A stretch of 45,568 nucleotides of DNA from positions 1 to 45,568 of IMG/VR virus record IMGVR_UViG_3300009008_000074; one strand, written 5' to 3'. The position numbers were made by a program, and so were the translations under genes. Below, piece by piece: positions 18,250 to 24,764 of this stretch. A model generated the notes under the pieces. It was not told where the DNA came from, did no database searches, and saw only the letters and a list, made by a program, of their open reading frames with translations. The stretch's first letter is position 1. Every line of letters begins with the position of its first letter. Source of the stretch: a virus.

Positions 18250-19440
18250 ATGAATATTTGCATTCACAAAAGAATCTTGGGAACAACCCAGCATTTGTCG
18301 ACTAATTTTGAGTCAAAATCTTCATGGGTAGAAGATCCAGATAGTGAAGATCTAACAATTGGATTCAAAAATAACGAGACTATTAATATTGTTTCCTTCC
18401 TTTTGAATAAGAAAATTCCTGATTCACCTGATAAGAAGTTTGCTCTGCCGTTTCGTCATTCAAGCTTAGAAAATATCTTGTGGTCTCATGTGTTGCCCAA
18501 GAAGGAATATAGAAAGTATTTCCAGAGTATCCAGAATGCAATTGGCGAAACTTTAAAGTCTGATCAATACGAATACTTTAATAATCGTATCTCTATTCAA
18601 CAGAAGCTTATCTCCTTTCTTGAGCCATCTAAAATTGATGAAAAAGTTTTTGGAAAATATTGCGCAGATCCAGAGTTAGTCAACAAGTCTGTTTTGACAA
18701 CATTTGCGCCAAAAAAAGGGTTTGCAAAAAATGTTGACTATAATCTAGTAGGGACAAATACAGGAAGGCTCACGATATTAGCTGGTCCACAAATCCTTAC
18801 TCTTAAAAAAGAACTAAGAAATATTTTGACGTCTCGATTTGAAGGCGGAAAGATAATCCAGTTTGACTATACTAGCCTTGAGCCAAGAGTTGCATTGATG
18901 TTATCAGGCAAGAATCCGGAAAGAGATATCTACACCAGTCTATGCAAGCAAGTTTTGGGAGGCAAATACGGCCGCCAAACTGCTAAGCTTCTTACTATCG
19001 CAACTCTCTATGGCATGGGAATCAATCGTGTCAAAGACTTGCTCGGTGTAAGTAAGATCACTGCACGAGAAGTTTTAGACCAGCTTGAAGATTTCTTTGG
19101 TGTTGAAGATATCAAAAAACAATTAGAAAAAGAGGCAGAATCCGGATTTATTAAAAACTACTTTGGTAGAAACATTCGAGTTAGAAACAATGCTTCACAT
19201 GTCTTATATAATAACTATATTCAATCAACAGCAATGGATGCAGCGCTTGAAGGATTCTTTAAAGTAGTTCAAAACATAAAGAGGGAAAAATACCAGTGCA
19301 TTCCGATCTTTGTTTTGCATGATGCTATTATTTTTGATTGTCATCCTGAGTGCTTTGACAAATTAGAAGTTATAATGAATCCAGGACAAAATTTATCTAG
19401 TTTTGAATCACAACTTTATATGGAGGCTGAAGAAGTATAA
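18250..19440 (+). CDS. Miniature family A DNA polymerase
   Basis: A 396-residue polymerase of the Pol I family, with the polymerase core and little else. The TxGRLT motif (170-175) is present. Motif A is QFDYTSLEPR (catalytic D206), motif B is R242-x3-K246-x7-Y254-G255, and motif C is LHDA (D358). There is no 3'-5' or 5'-3' exonuclease domain; a separate 5'-3' exonuclease is encoded at 24745. Oddities: the position equal to E. coli Phe762 is Ile250 and the preceding Asn is Thr. The Glu after the motif C Asp is Ala. The gene overlaps the next by one base (TAATG). The catalytic aspartates are intact, so it is probably active, but low fidelity or a special role is possible. Confidence 0.85.
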   Translation: MNICIHKRILGTTQHLSTNFESKSSWVEDPDSEDLTIGFKNNETINIVSFLLNKKIPDSPDKKFALPFRHSSLENILWSHVLPKKEYRKYFQSIQNAIGETLKSDQYEYFNNRISIQQKLISFLEPSKIDEKVFGKYCADPELVNKSVLTTFAPKKGFAKNVDYNLVGTNTGRLTILAGPQILTLKKELRNILTSRFEGGKIIQFDYTSLEPRVALMLSGKNPERDIYTSLCKQVLGGKYGRQTAKLLTIATLYGMGINRVKDLLGVSKITAREVLDQLEDFFGVEDIKKQLEKEAESGFIKNYFGRNIRVRNNASHVLYNNYIQSTAMDAALEGFFKVVQNIKREKYQCIPIFVLHDAIIFDCHPECFDKLEVIMNPGQNLSSFESQLYMEAEEV

Positions 19441-20042
19441 TGGATTTAGATATCGAGAAAATGCAGGAAGATTATGAGAAATTTCAAGCTCTGACTAAAA
19501 AGACGGGACCAAGAGCTAAGAAGTTACAAAAGCTAGTTGATAAGCTCGGAGAAAGACTAGTAATGGCACCCTCGTCAGAGAGAGATGAGTATTTCAATGC
19601 CTTCTCCGGCGGCCTTCTTGATCATTCTCTAAAGATCCTTGAAACCAGCTACAAAGTCGCCAAGGGTTGTGGAATTGAAGTTTCAAATGAATCTATCATC
19701 CTATGCTCGCTCTTTTGTCTTATTGGAAAAGTCGGTGATGAAAATCAAGACCTCTATATTCCTCAAGATAATTCGTGGAGAAAAGAAAATCTAGGTGAAA
19801 ATTATAAATTCAATAATGATTTGCCTCACATGAGAACAACGCATAGAAGTCTTCTCCTTTTGCAAAAGTTTGGAATTGAGCTTTCACACGATGAGTGGCT
19901 AGCAATTTTACTTGCGGATGGTTTAACAGATGATACGCGCCTTTATTCAATGAGAGAGCCGTCACTAGCGCTCGTAATATCCTCATCGAATAAGCTTGTT
20001 CAGAGCAAGTCAAGAGAAGAAGATAATCCTGTTTCTTTCTAG
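19440..20042 (+). CDS. Degenerate HD-domain-like protein
   Basis: A 200-residue, mostly helical protein. GGLLDHSLKILE near residues 57-68 looks like the first His motif of HD phosphohydrolases. The next helix (SIILCSLFCLIGKVGDEN, about 84-101) sits where LLHDIGK is expected, but the metal-binding His-Asp pair is replaced by Cys-Leu. A later HMRTTHRSLLLL segment could supply other ligands. It may be an inactive HD protein serving as a polymerase partner or regulator. It is translationally coupled to the polymerase gene. Function is unknown. Confidence 0.5.
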   Translation: MDLDIEKMQEDYEKFQALTKKTGPRAKKLQKLVDKLGERLVMAPSSERDEYFNAFSGGLLDHSLKILETSYKVAKGCGIEVSNESIILCSLFCLIGKVGDENQDLYIPQDNSWRKENLGENYKFNNDLPHMRTTHRSLLLLQKFGIELSHDEWLAILLADGLTDDTRLYSMREPSLALVISSSNKLVQSKSREEDNPVSF

Positions 20043-20050
20043 CTTCGTCC

Positions 20051-20057
20051 ATATTTA
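20051..20057 (+). promoter_or_regulatory. Candidate late promoter motif ATATTTA, very close to an ATG
   Basis: CCATATTTAAATATATG places the ATATTTA core 12 bases before the start codon at 20063, with no room for a ribosome site. If it is a -10 element the mRNA would start near the ATG. Confidence 0.35.
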
Positions 20058-20062
20058 AATAT

Positions 20063-20755
20063 ATGAGAAAAGAAATCAAAAGATTTAAACCTAAATTTAT
20101 CAAGCGTGCAAATGACAGCACCACCGGCGCCGGCACCCGCGGAGCAATCTCTAATTCTACTCGACAAAACCCGCCAGATATCCACAGGCTTGGTTGGGCT
20201 CCTCGACCATTTCCTCGATCTGGTATGACAGGAGAGCCCAATAGCTCAATTATGGGCCGAATGGGAACAGGTTCATTGTCAGCCTATACTGATGTCGACC
20301 GCGAAGAATTCGAAGACCAGTCAGGAATGCCAGGAAAAGGCGGAAACTATAAGTTTGGAATGTCAAGACATTACAAGAACAAGGGCGGAGGAAAAGCTAT
20401 GATGGGAACTGGATCCGGACCAATTGGTGAAGAAGTATTAAGAAAGATAATCAGGCAAGAGCTTGTAGAGGCTCTCGGAGACAAGTCTGGTAAAAAAGCA
20501 TTTGCATATGAGCTTATGATGAGCCAAGAAGGCGACGATGAAATCGACGAGGAAGAGGATGAGCTTGATGAATTCTCCGGCGCCACCGCCGTTGCAGGTG
20601 TATCATTACCTCTCGGAGCCTCAACCCCGGGCAAGAAAGCAAAGCCATCATGGGGAATAACAGCTAGAACATTGAATGGAACAGCTGTAAAGCCTGACAG
20701 TTCTAGCACAAGAATTCTAAAAATAAGAAGAATGAAAAAATCTGAATTATATTGA
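20063..20755 (+). CDS. Uncharacterised basic/acidic low-complexity protein
   Basis: A 230-residue protein with no recognised family. The N-terminus is basic (MRKEIKRFKPKFIKRAND), and the middle is Gly/Met/Ser-rich and probably disordered. A helix EEVLRKIIRQELVEALGD near residues 124-141 precedes a strongly acidic run (about 152-167). The end is basic again. The helix resembles the N-terminal LRSLIRES helix of the HAD protein at 40830. Preceded by an ATATTTA motif, it may be a late virion-associated protein lying among early genes. No Shine-Dalgarno is visible. Confidence 0.6.
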   Translation: MRKEIKRFKPKFIKRANDSTTGAGTRGAISNSTRQNPPDIHRLGWAPRPFPRSGMTGEPNSSIMGRMGTGSLSAYTDVDREEFEDQSGMPGKGGNYKFGMSRHYKNKGGGKAMMGTGSGPIGEEVLRKIIRQELVEALGDKSGKKAFAYELMMSQEGDDEIDEEEDELDEFSGATAVAGVSLPLGASTPGKKAKPSWGITARTLNGTAVKPDSSSTRILKIRRMKKSELY

Positions 20756-20780
20756 ACATTCTATGTGGGTTGATTACAAT
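20752..20780 (+). promoter_or_regulatory. Candidate sigma70-like promoter for SSB-recA
   Basis: TTGAAC (20752-20757) and TACAAT (20775-20780) are 17 bases apart. The -35 overlaps the TGA of the preceding gene. The longer string TTGAACATT also starts the promoter before the second thyX (41507), which supports a shared promoter class. Confidence 0.45.
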
Positions 20781-20818
20781 AACATTGATCAATAAAACGC
20801 CAACATAGGAGAAACATT

Positions 20819-21622
20819 ATGGCACTTGATTTTGATGCGATTCGTCGCAAGGTAGCACAACTTTCCGGCAACAAGCGAGGTTCATCATTTTGGCGCCCCG
20901 AGGAGGGTGAGCATACTGTTCGACTCGTGCCATTCTCTGATAATGATGGGCAGCCATTTAAGGAGAGGTGGTTCTACTATAACGTAGGTGAGAACCGAGG
21001 TATTCTCGCTCCTAAGCAATTTGGTAAGCCCGATCCAATTCAGGAGCTTATTAACAAGCTTCGTGATGATGGCTCTCCTGAGTCACTTGAGCTTTGCAAG
21101 CGCTTATATCCCAAGATGCGTGGCTATGCTCCGGTCATCGTTCGCGGCGAGGAGTCAAAAGGAGTCCAGCTTTGGTCGTTTGGCAAGATGGTTTATCAAG
21201 ATATTCTTAATATCATGCTCGATCCTGACTATGGTGATATCACTGACCCAGTCGAGGGCAGAGATATTAAAGTCACCCTTTCAAAGCAGCCAGGACAAAA
21301 CTGGGCCAAGACTTCTGTGATGCCTCGAGGCAAGGTTACTGAGCTATCTGATGATACAGCAAAGATTAAAACGTATCTTGAAAATATTCCAAACCTTGAT
21401 GAGATTTATTCGCTCGAGCCTTACGAAGAGATTGAGAAGAAAGTCAATGATTGGTTAAATGGATCAGCAGATTCTGACGAGGGAACTACTCGAGGAACTA
21501 CGTCTACAACTACTGTATCATCACCTCCCAAGCCAGAGTCTACGAAATCAAAGACACCAAACGCAGAGACAAAGTCATATAACTCACTAGATGACGCATT
21601 TGCAGACTTGCTCGGAGACTGA
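20819..21622 (+). CDS. Single-stranded DNA-binding protein (gp32-like)
   Basis: A 267-residue protein that should coat single-stranded DNA at the replication fork and organise the polymerase, helicase and RecA. As in T4 gp32, a short basic N-terminus (ALDFDAIRRKVAQLSGNKRGSSFW) precedes an OB-type core with aromatic and basic residues (HTVRLVPF, ERWFYYNVG). A Ser/Thr/Pro-rich linker (about 215-250) then leads to an acidic C-terminal tail ending DDAFADLLGD, the usual protein-contact peptide. The zinc motif of T4 gp32 is not obvious. ATAGGAGAAA gives a strong ribosome site. It lies 6 bases before recA. Confidence 0.85.
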   Translation: MALDFDAIRRKVAQLSGNKRGSSFWRPEEGEHTVRLVPFSDNDGQPFKERWFYYNVGENRGILAPKQFGKPDPIQELINKLRDDGSPESLELCKRLYPKMRGYAPVIVRGEESKGVQLWSFGKMVYQDILNIMLDPDYGDITDPVEGRDIKVTLSKQPGQNWAKTSVMPRGKVTELSDDTAKIKTYLENIPNLDEIYSLEPYEEIEKKVNDWLNGSADSDEGTTRGTTSTTTVSSPPKPESTKSKTPNAETKSYNSLDDAFADLLGD

Positions 21623-21628
21623 TCATAA

Positions 21629-22384
21629 ATGGCTAAGGCAAAAAAGCCTGCAAAGACTGCAAAGAAAAAGTCAAAAGTATCTGACGATTTTACGGCAGAC
21701 TTAATCAGGTCTCTTAATAAGGATCACGGAGGACGAATCGCATACAATCTCAGTGTAGATGAGTCACCGACCCACGTGAAAGCGTGGGTCGGCACTGGGA
21801 TTAGGCAGCTCGATCTACTGGTATCTAATCGAAAAAACGGCGGGCTACCCTGTGGCAGAATTGTCGAGATCTTTGGGCCACCATCAATCGGTAAGTCACA
21901 TATCGCTTTGCAGATTGCGCGAAACACGCAATCAATGGGTGGCATCGTTGTCTATATTGACACAGAGAACGGTACATCAGTAGAGAATCTGGCACTCCTC
22001 GGTGTTGATGTATCAAAGCGGTTTGTGTTTATCGAGACTGCCTGCACTGAGGAAGTGTTTGAAGTCGCAGAGTCAACGATCATGAAAGCCCGCGGCCTCA
22101 ATAAAGATATTCCTATTACGATTATTTGGGATTCTGTGGCAGCATCTTCTCCCAGGGCAGAGCTAACAGGCGATTATGATCAAAACTCTATCGGTCTTCA
22201 AGCAAGAACGATCTCAAAGGGCATGAGAAAGATCACCCAGGTCTTTGGTAGCACGAATACACTGTTCATCTGTCTAAATCAGACACGAACAAAGATTGGT
22301 GTTATGTACGGGGATCCCATGTGCGTCGACCCGTTTACGACTAAAATCAAAGTCAGGTATGATAACTCTAATTTCGGCCTATAG
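21629..22384 (+). CDS. RecA/UvsX recombinase N-terminal half fused to N-intein
   Basis: Residues 1-231 are the first part of a RecA-family recombinase: Walker A GPPSIGKS (83-90), YIDTENG (109-115), Walker B ITIIWDSV (163-170), and CLNQTRTKIGVMYGDPM leading into loop L2. At Cys232 the RecA sequence ends and a 20-residue N-intein segment begins (CVDPFTTKIKV...), terminated by TAG. The rest of RecA is encoded at 23794-24303 behind a C-intein. The half-protein lacks the C-terminal part of the core and should be inactive until trans-splicing joins it. A GGAGA ribosome site lies a little far (about 11 bases) from the ATG. Confidence 0.92.
   Translation: MAKAKKPAKTAKKKSKVSDDFTADLIRSLNKDHGGRIAYNLSVDESPTHVKAWVGTGIRQLDLLVSNRKNGGLPCGRIVEIFGPPSIGKSHIALQIARNTQSMGGIVVYIDTENGTSVENLALLGVDVSKRFVFIETACTEEVFEVAESTIMKARGLNKDIPITIIWDSVAASSPRAELTGDYDQNSIGLQARTISKGMRKITQVFGSTNTLFICLNQTRTKIGVMYGDPMCVDPFTTKIKVRYDNSNFGL
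21767..21792 (+). other. Strong GC-rich hairpin inside recA
   Basis: CCGACCCACG (21767-21776) pairs perfectly with CGTGGGTCGG (21783-21792) around a TGAAAG loop, near the start of recA (codons about 47-55). Eight of ten pairs are G-C, which is unusual in this AT-rich sequence. No U-run follows. It may be an mRNA structure that affects translation or decay. Confidence 0.5.
22322..22381 (+). other. N-intein segment (20 residues) of an atypical split intein
   Basis: Starting at Cys232 of the RecA N-half, these 20 codons give intein block A (CVDPFTTKIKV), with Cys as the first splicing nucleophile. They end at a stop. Usual natural split inteins have N-parts of about 90-120 residues. Very short N-parts (about 25 residues in AceL-TerL) are a rarer class. 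Confidence 0.85.
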
Positions 22385-22420
22385 TTATATATGGAACTAA
22401 AACCTCGTTAAAACTATAGG
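22378..22420 (+). promoter_or_regulatory. Hairpin covering the recA-N stop and the endonuclease ribosome site
   Basis: CCTATAGTT (22378-22386) is perfectly complementary to AACTATAGG (22412-22420), with a 25-base loop. The left arm includes the TAG stop of the RecA N-half. The right arm runs into the AGGTGG ribosome site (22418-22423) of the endonuclease, whose ATG is 22430. Similar RBS-masking hairpins keep free-standing and intron homing endonucleases of T4 from being made too early. Ribosomes finishing the RecA N-half could open it. Confidence 0.6.
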
Positions 22421-22429
22421 TGGAATATT

Positions 22430-23440
22430 ATGATAGATTATTTTGATTTTGATTTTAAAATAAAAGATAATAAACCAATAACTAAAATATCTTTAAAGGC
22501 TAAGTTTAAAAAAGAAAAGCCAGCAATGAGAGAATCTGGTTATCCATTTAGTGGAGTAGAGCTGGGTTATTATATTCATCATATTGATGATAAAAATCTG
22601 GCTAACAATGTTTGGAAATTTAGAAAGAAGCTAGCAAATAAAAACTATTTAATTGACTTCCTATTTGAAAACAACGTTATTTCATTGAAGGAATATGAGA
22701 TATCAAATCTGTGGAAACTCAGGACGAGAAAAAAGTTTGTCAAAAACCATTCCATCGCTATGTCGTCTGAAGCTGCCAGGAAAAACATGTCAGATAGCTA
22801 TGACAGGGAATTGCATTCAAAGATTCATAAAGAGTTGTGGAAAAATAATCGTGAAAAGTATATAAAAGCAACACAGTCACCCAAAGTAAAAAAAAGAAGA
22901 ATTGCATCATTTAAAAAGCACCTTGAAGATCCTGCTAACAAGAAAAAATATGATGAAGCAATGCAAAATCCTGAAAGAATTGAAAAAATAAGTAAAGCTG
23001 CTAAAAAGATGTGGGAAAACGCATCTAATGAGAAAAGAAATAAAATGAGATCAAATTGGTCAAAAAAGCTTTCTTATAAAGGCAAGAAAATGAATTCAAT
23101 AGAATTTAAAATTGCTAACTTGTTAGACGAAAAAAATATAAACTGGGAATATGAACCAGTAATTGAGTTTGAAAATTCATTTGTCCAGCCAGATTTTATA
23201 GTAAATAGTAGTATAGTAATTGAATGTTTCGGCGACTTTTGGCATGCCAACCCATCGAAGTACGAAGATGATTTCGTCTTATATGCTGCAAAAACTGCAA
23301 AAGCTCAGAGAGCGTTTGATAAAAATAGACTAGGTTTGTTAAGTGAAAAATTTGAACATATTGTAATTTTGTGGGAAAATGAAATCAATAGTTCTGATAT
23401 AGAAACAATATTAAAAGAGAGGGTTTTATGCCTATTGTAG
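22430..23440 (+). CDS. Free-standing Vsr-like (EDxHD) homing endonuclease
   Basis: A 336-residue protein that probably cuts intein-free recA to spread the element. The C-terminal 110 residues look like the Vsr-type nuclease of I-Bth0305I: NSIEFKIANLLDEKNINWEYEP, then QPDFIV and IECFGDFWHANP with the Asp and His expected of the EDxHD motif. The middle is Lys-rich with NUMOD-like repeats (SPKVKKRRIASFKKH, NPERIEKISKAAKKMWEN) that likely bind DNA. The N-terminal part has YYIHHIDDKNLANNVWKF, resembling an HNH core. The ribosome site AGGTGG is partly in a hairpin. It overlaps the C-intein gene by 13 bases. Confidence 0.85.
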   Translation: MIDYFDFDFKIKDNKPITKISLKAKFKKEKPAMRESGYPFSGVELGYYIHHIDDKNLANNVWKFRKKLANKNYLIDFLFENNVISLKEYEISNLWKLRTRKKFVKNHSIAMSSEAARKNMSDSYDRELHSKIHKELWKNNREKYIKATQSPKVKKRRIASFKKHLEDPANKKKYDEAMQNPERIEKISKAAKKMWENASNEKRNKMRSNWSKKLSYKGKKMNSIEFKIANLLDEKNINWEYEPVIEFENSFVQPDFIVNSSIVIECFGDFWHANPSKYEDDFVLYAAKTAKAQRAFDKNRLGLLSEKFEHIVILWENEINSSDIETILKERVLCLL

Positions 23441-23793
23441 AAGAAGAATTGACGTTTTTCGAATTCGCTGAAAAGTTTTTAAATCTAAATGATATGAAAA
23501 CACCGACAAACCTAGACATATCTAGCCTGGGCATAGAGATTGAAACTCTGCTAAATGATGGAACTGCTGGTTTTCGGCCAATGAATTCGTTTATCGTGAA
23601 AGATCAAGTCGACTCCTACTGCAGGATTGATGAGCTAAGAGGAACTAGCAATCACAGAGTTTTGTTCGGTAATGAGTACATACCTCTGTCTGAGCACCCA
23701 GAATCTATGATTATTGAAGAGCCAATGTGTGTCGTAGATACATCTGTTGAAGAGACAGAAAATTACATAGCAAATGGCCAGGTAAATCACAAT
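23428..23793 (+). other. C-intein segment (122 residues)
   Basis: Together with the 20-residue N-part this makes a Hint domain of about 142 residues, the usual size of a mini-intein with no endonuclease inside. The split therefore lies just after the first strands of the fold. The nuclease is supplied by the separate neighbouring gene. Confidence 0.85.
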
Positions 23794-24303
23794 ACGACTC
23801 CCGGCGGCGCCGCAATACCATTTCACTCCTCAGTTCGAATTAAACTCGGCGCCGGCTCTCAAATCAAGAACAAAGAGGGCGATATCATAGGGATTAATGT
23901 CTCGGCGAAGACAATCAAGAACAAAGTGGCGCACCCATTCAGAACTTGTCATTTTGAGATTCACTTTGGTGTCGGTGTCAAAGAGCATGAGCAAATCACA
24001 GATCTTCTTAGATCGTCTGACGACGTAGAGTTCGAAGGAAAGACATACTCTGTCGAAGGTGCAGGAGCTTGGAAGACACTATCAGTTATTGATTCAAAAA
24101 CCGGTGAACTTATAGTAGAAAAGAAGTTCACCAAAAGTGGAATGGAAGATTTGTTAAACAGTGATGAGTATTTGCCTTATATTGAGACGATGCTAGAGAA
24201 GACTCTTATTAAGAATTTTTCCGGCAATCTAGATATTAATGCAGATTCTTATGAAGAGGTCCGAGCAGTAGCAATGGACCTCGCGGAGGCAGAGTTAAAA
24301 TGA
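23428..24303 (+). CDS. C-intein fused to RecA/UvsX C-terminal half
   Basis: Residues 1-122 are the C-intein: block B with the T73-x-x-H76 motif (GTSNHRVLF), block F (VVDTSVEETENYIANG), and block G ending VNHN, with penultimate His121 and Asn122. RecA resumes at Thr123 (TTPGGAAIPFHSSVRIKLG), matching the GNPETTTGG region of loop L2. The remaining 169 residues complete the recombinase, giving about 400 residues after splicing. Its own ribosome site (AGAGAGGG) precedes ATG 23428. All residues normally needed for splicing are present. It overlaps the dUTPase start by 4 bases. Confidence 0.92.
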   Translation: MPIVEEELTFFEFAEKFLNLNDMKTPTNLDISSLGIEIETLLNDGTAGFRPMNSFIVKDQVDSYCRIDELRGTSNHRVLFGNEYIPLSEHPESMIIEEPMCVVDTSVEETENYIANGQVNHNTTPGGAAIPFHSSVRIKLGAGSQIKNKEGDIIGINVSAKTIKNKVAHPFRTCHFEIHFGVGVKEHEQITDLLRSSDDVEFEGKTYSVEGAGAWKTLSVIDSKTGELIVEKKFTKSGMEDLLNSDEYLPYIETMLEKTLIKNFSGNLDINADSYEEVRAVAMDLAEAELK

Positions 24304-24764
24304 GCATGTTCGTTAAAGTAAAGCTAACACATCCCGATGCAAAGCTACCATCTCAAAAGATAGGTGATGTAGGCTGGGATCTAACATCAGTCGAGTCAGG
24401 AAATATTCCTGCCGGAAAAGTAACGTCAGTTTCTACCGGTGTTGTCTTAGCAGAATCACCATTCACGACTGATATTCATAAGTCTGTTATTATAAAAGTA
24501 GAAGGAAGATCAGGTTTAGCATTTAGACACGCCGTTTTTCCAGTGGGTGGTATCATTGACCCAGGATATCGAGGCGAGATATCTGTAATGCTCTATAATG
24601 GCGGTGACAAAGATTACCGGTTTGAAAAGGGCGATCGAATAGCACAGCTGGTAATCTATGATGTGCATGCGAAGACTAGTAGTAACAAAACACAGTTCCT
24701 AGAAGTTGATACTGTTCATCCATCTCATCGAGGAGACAAGGGCTTTGGATCGTCAGGCAGATAG
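24300..24764 (+). CDS. dut: Trimeric dUTPase
   Basis: A 154-residue enzyme that hydrolyses dUTP to dUMP, keeping uracil out of DNA and feeding thymidylate synthase. All five family motifs are visible: GDVGWDL (1), GRSGLA (2), GGIIDPGYRGEI with the catalytic Asp (3), GDRIAQLVI (4), and the C-terminal RGDKGFGSSG (5). Length is typical. It overlaps recA-C by 4 bases and the exonuclease by 20 bases, so it is probably translationally coupled to both. Confidence 0.95.
   Translation: MSMFVKVKLTHPDAKLPSQKIGDVGWDLTSVESGNIPAGKVTSVSTGVVLAESPFTTDIHKSVIIKVEGRSGLAFRHAVFPVGGIIDPGYRGEISVMLYNGGDKDYRFEKGDRIAQLVIYDVHAKTSSNKTQFLEVDTVHPSHRGDKGFGSSGR

Larger units (their letters stand above)
22322..23793 (+). mobile_element. 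Split-intein/homing endonuclease element fracturing recA
   Basis: The whole insertion between RecA residues Met231 and Thr(+1) is N-intein, hairpin, free-standing endonuclease gene, then C-intein. This matches the 'fractured gene' arrangement described from environmental viral sequences, in which split inteins flank an EDxHD endonuclease. The endonuclease is more AT-rich than the recA exons, consistent with separate origin. The site, in DNA-binding loop L2, is highly conserved, a typical homing target. Confidence 0.85.

Noticed and set aside
20988-21320. A 110-codon + strand frame inside the SSB gene
   Set aside because: It is an out-of-frame reading of a clear SSB and lacks a ribosome site and any recognisable motif.
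22430-23440. The insert in recA as a group I intron with an internal endonuclease
   Set aside because: The recA halves each carry recognisable intein blocks in frame (A in the first; B, F and G in the second, ending His-Asn before Thr), and the second half has its own start and ribosome site. No group I core was seen between the halves.
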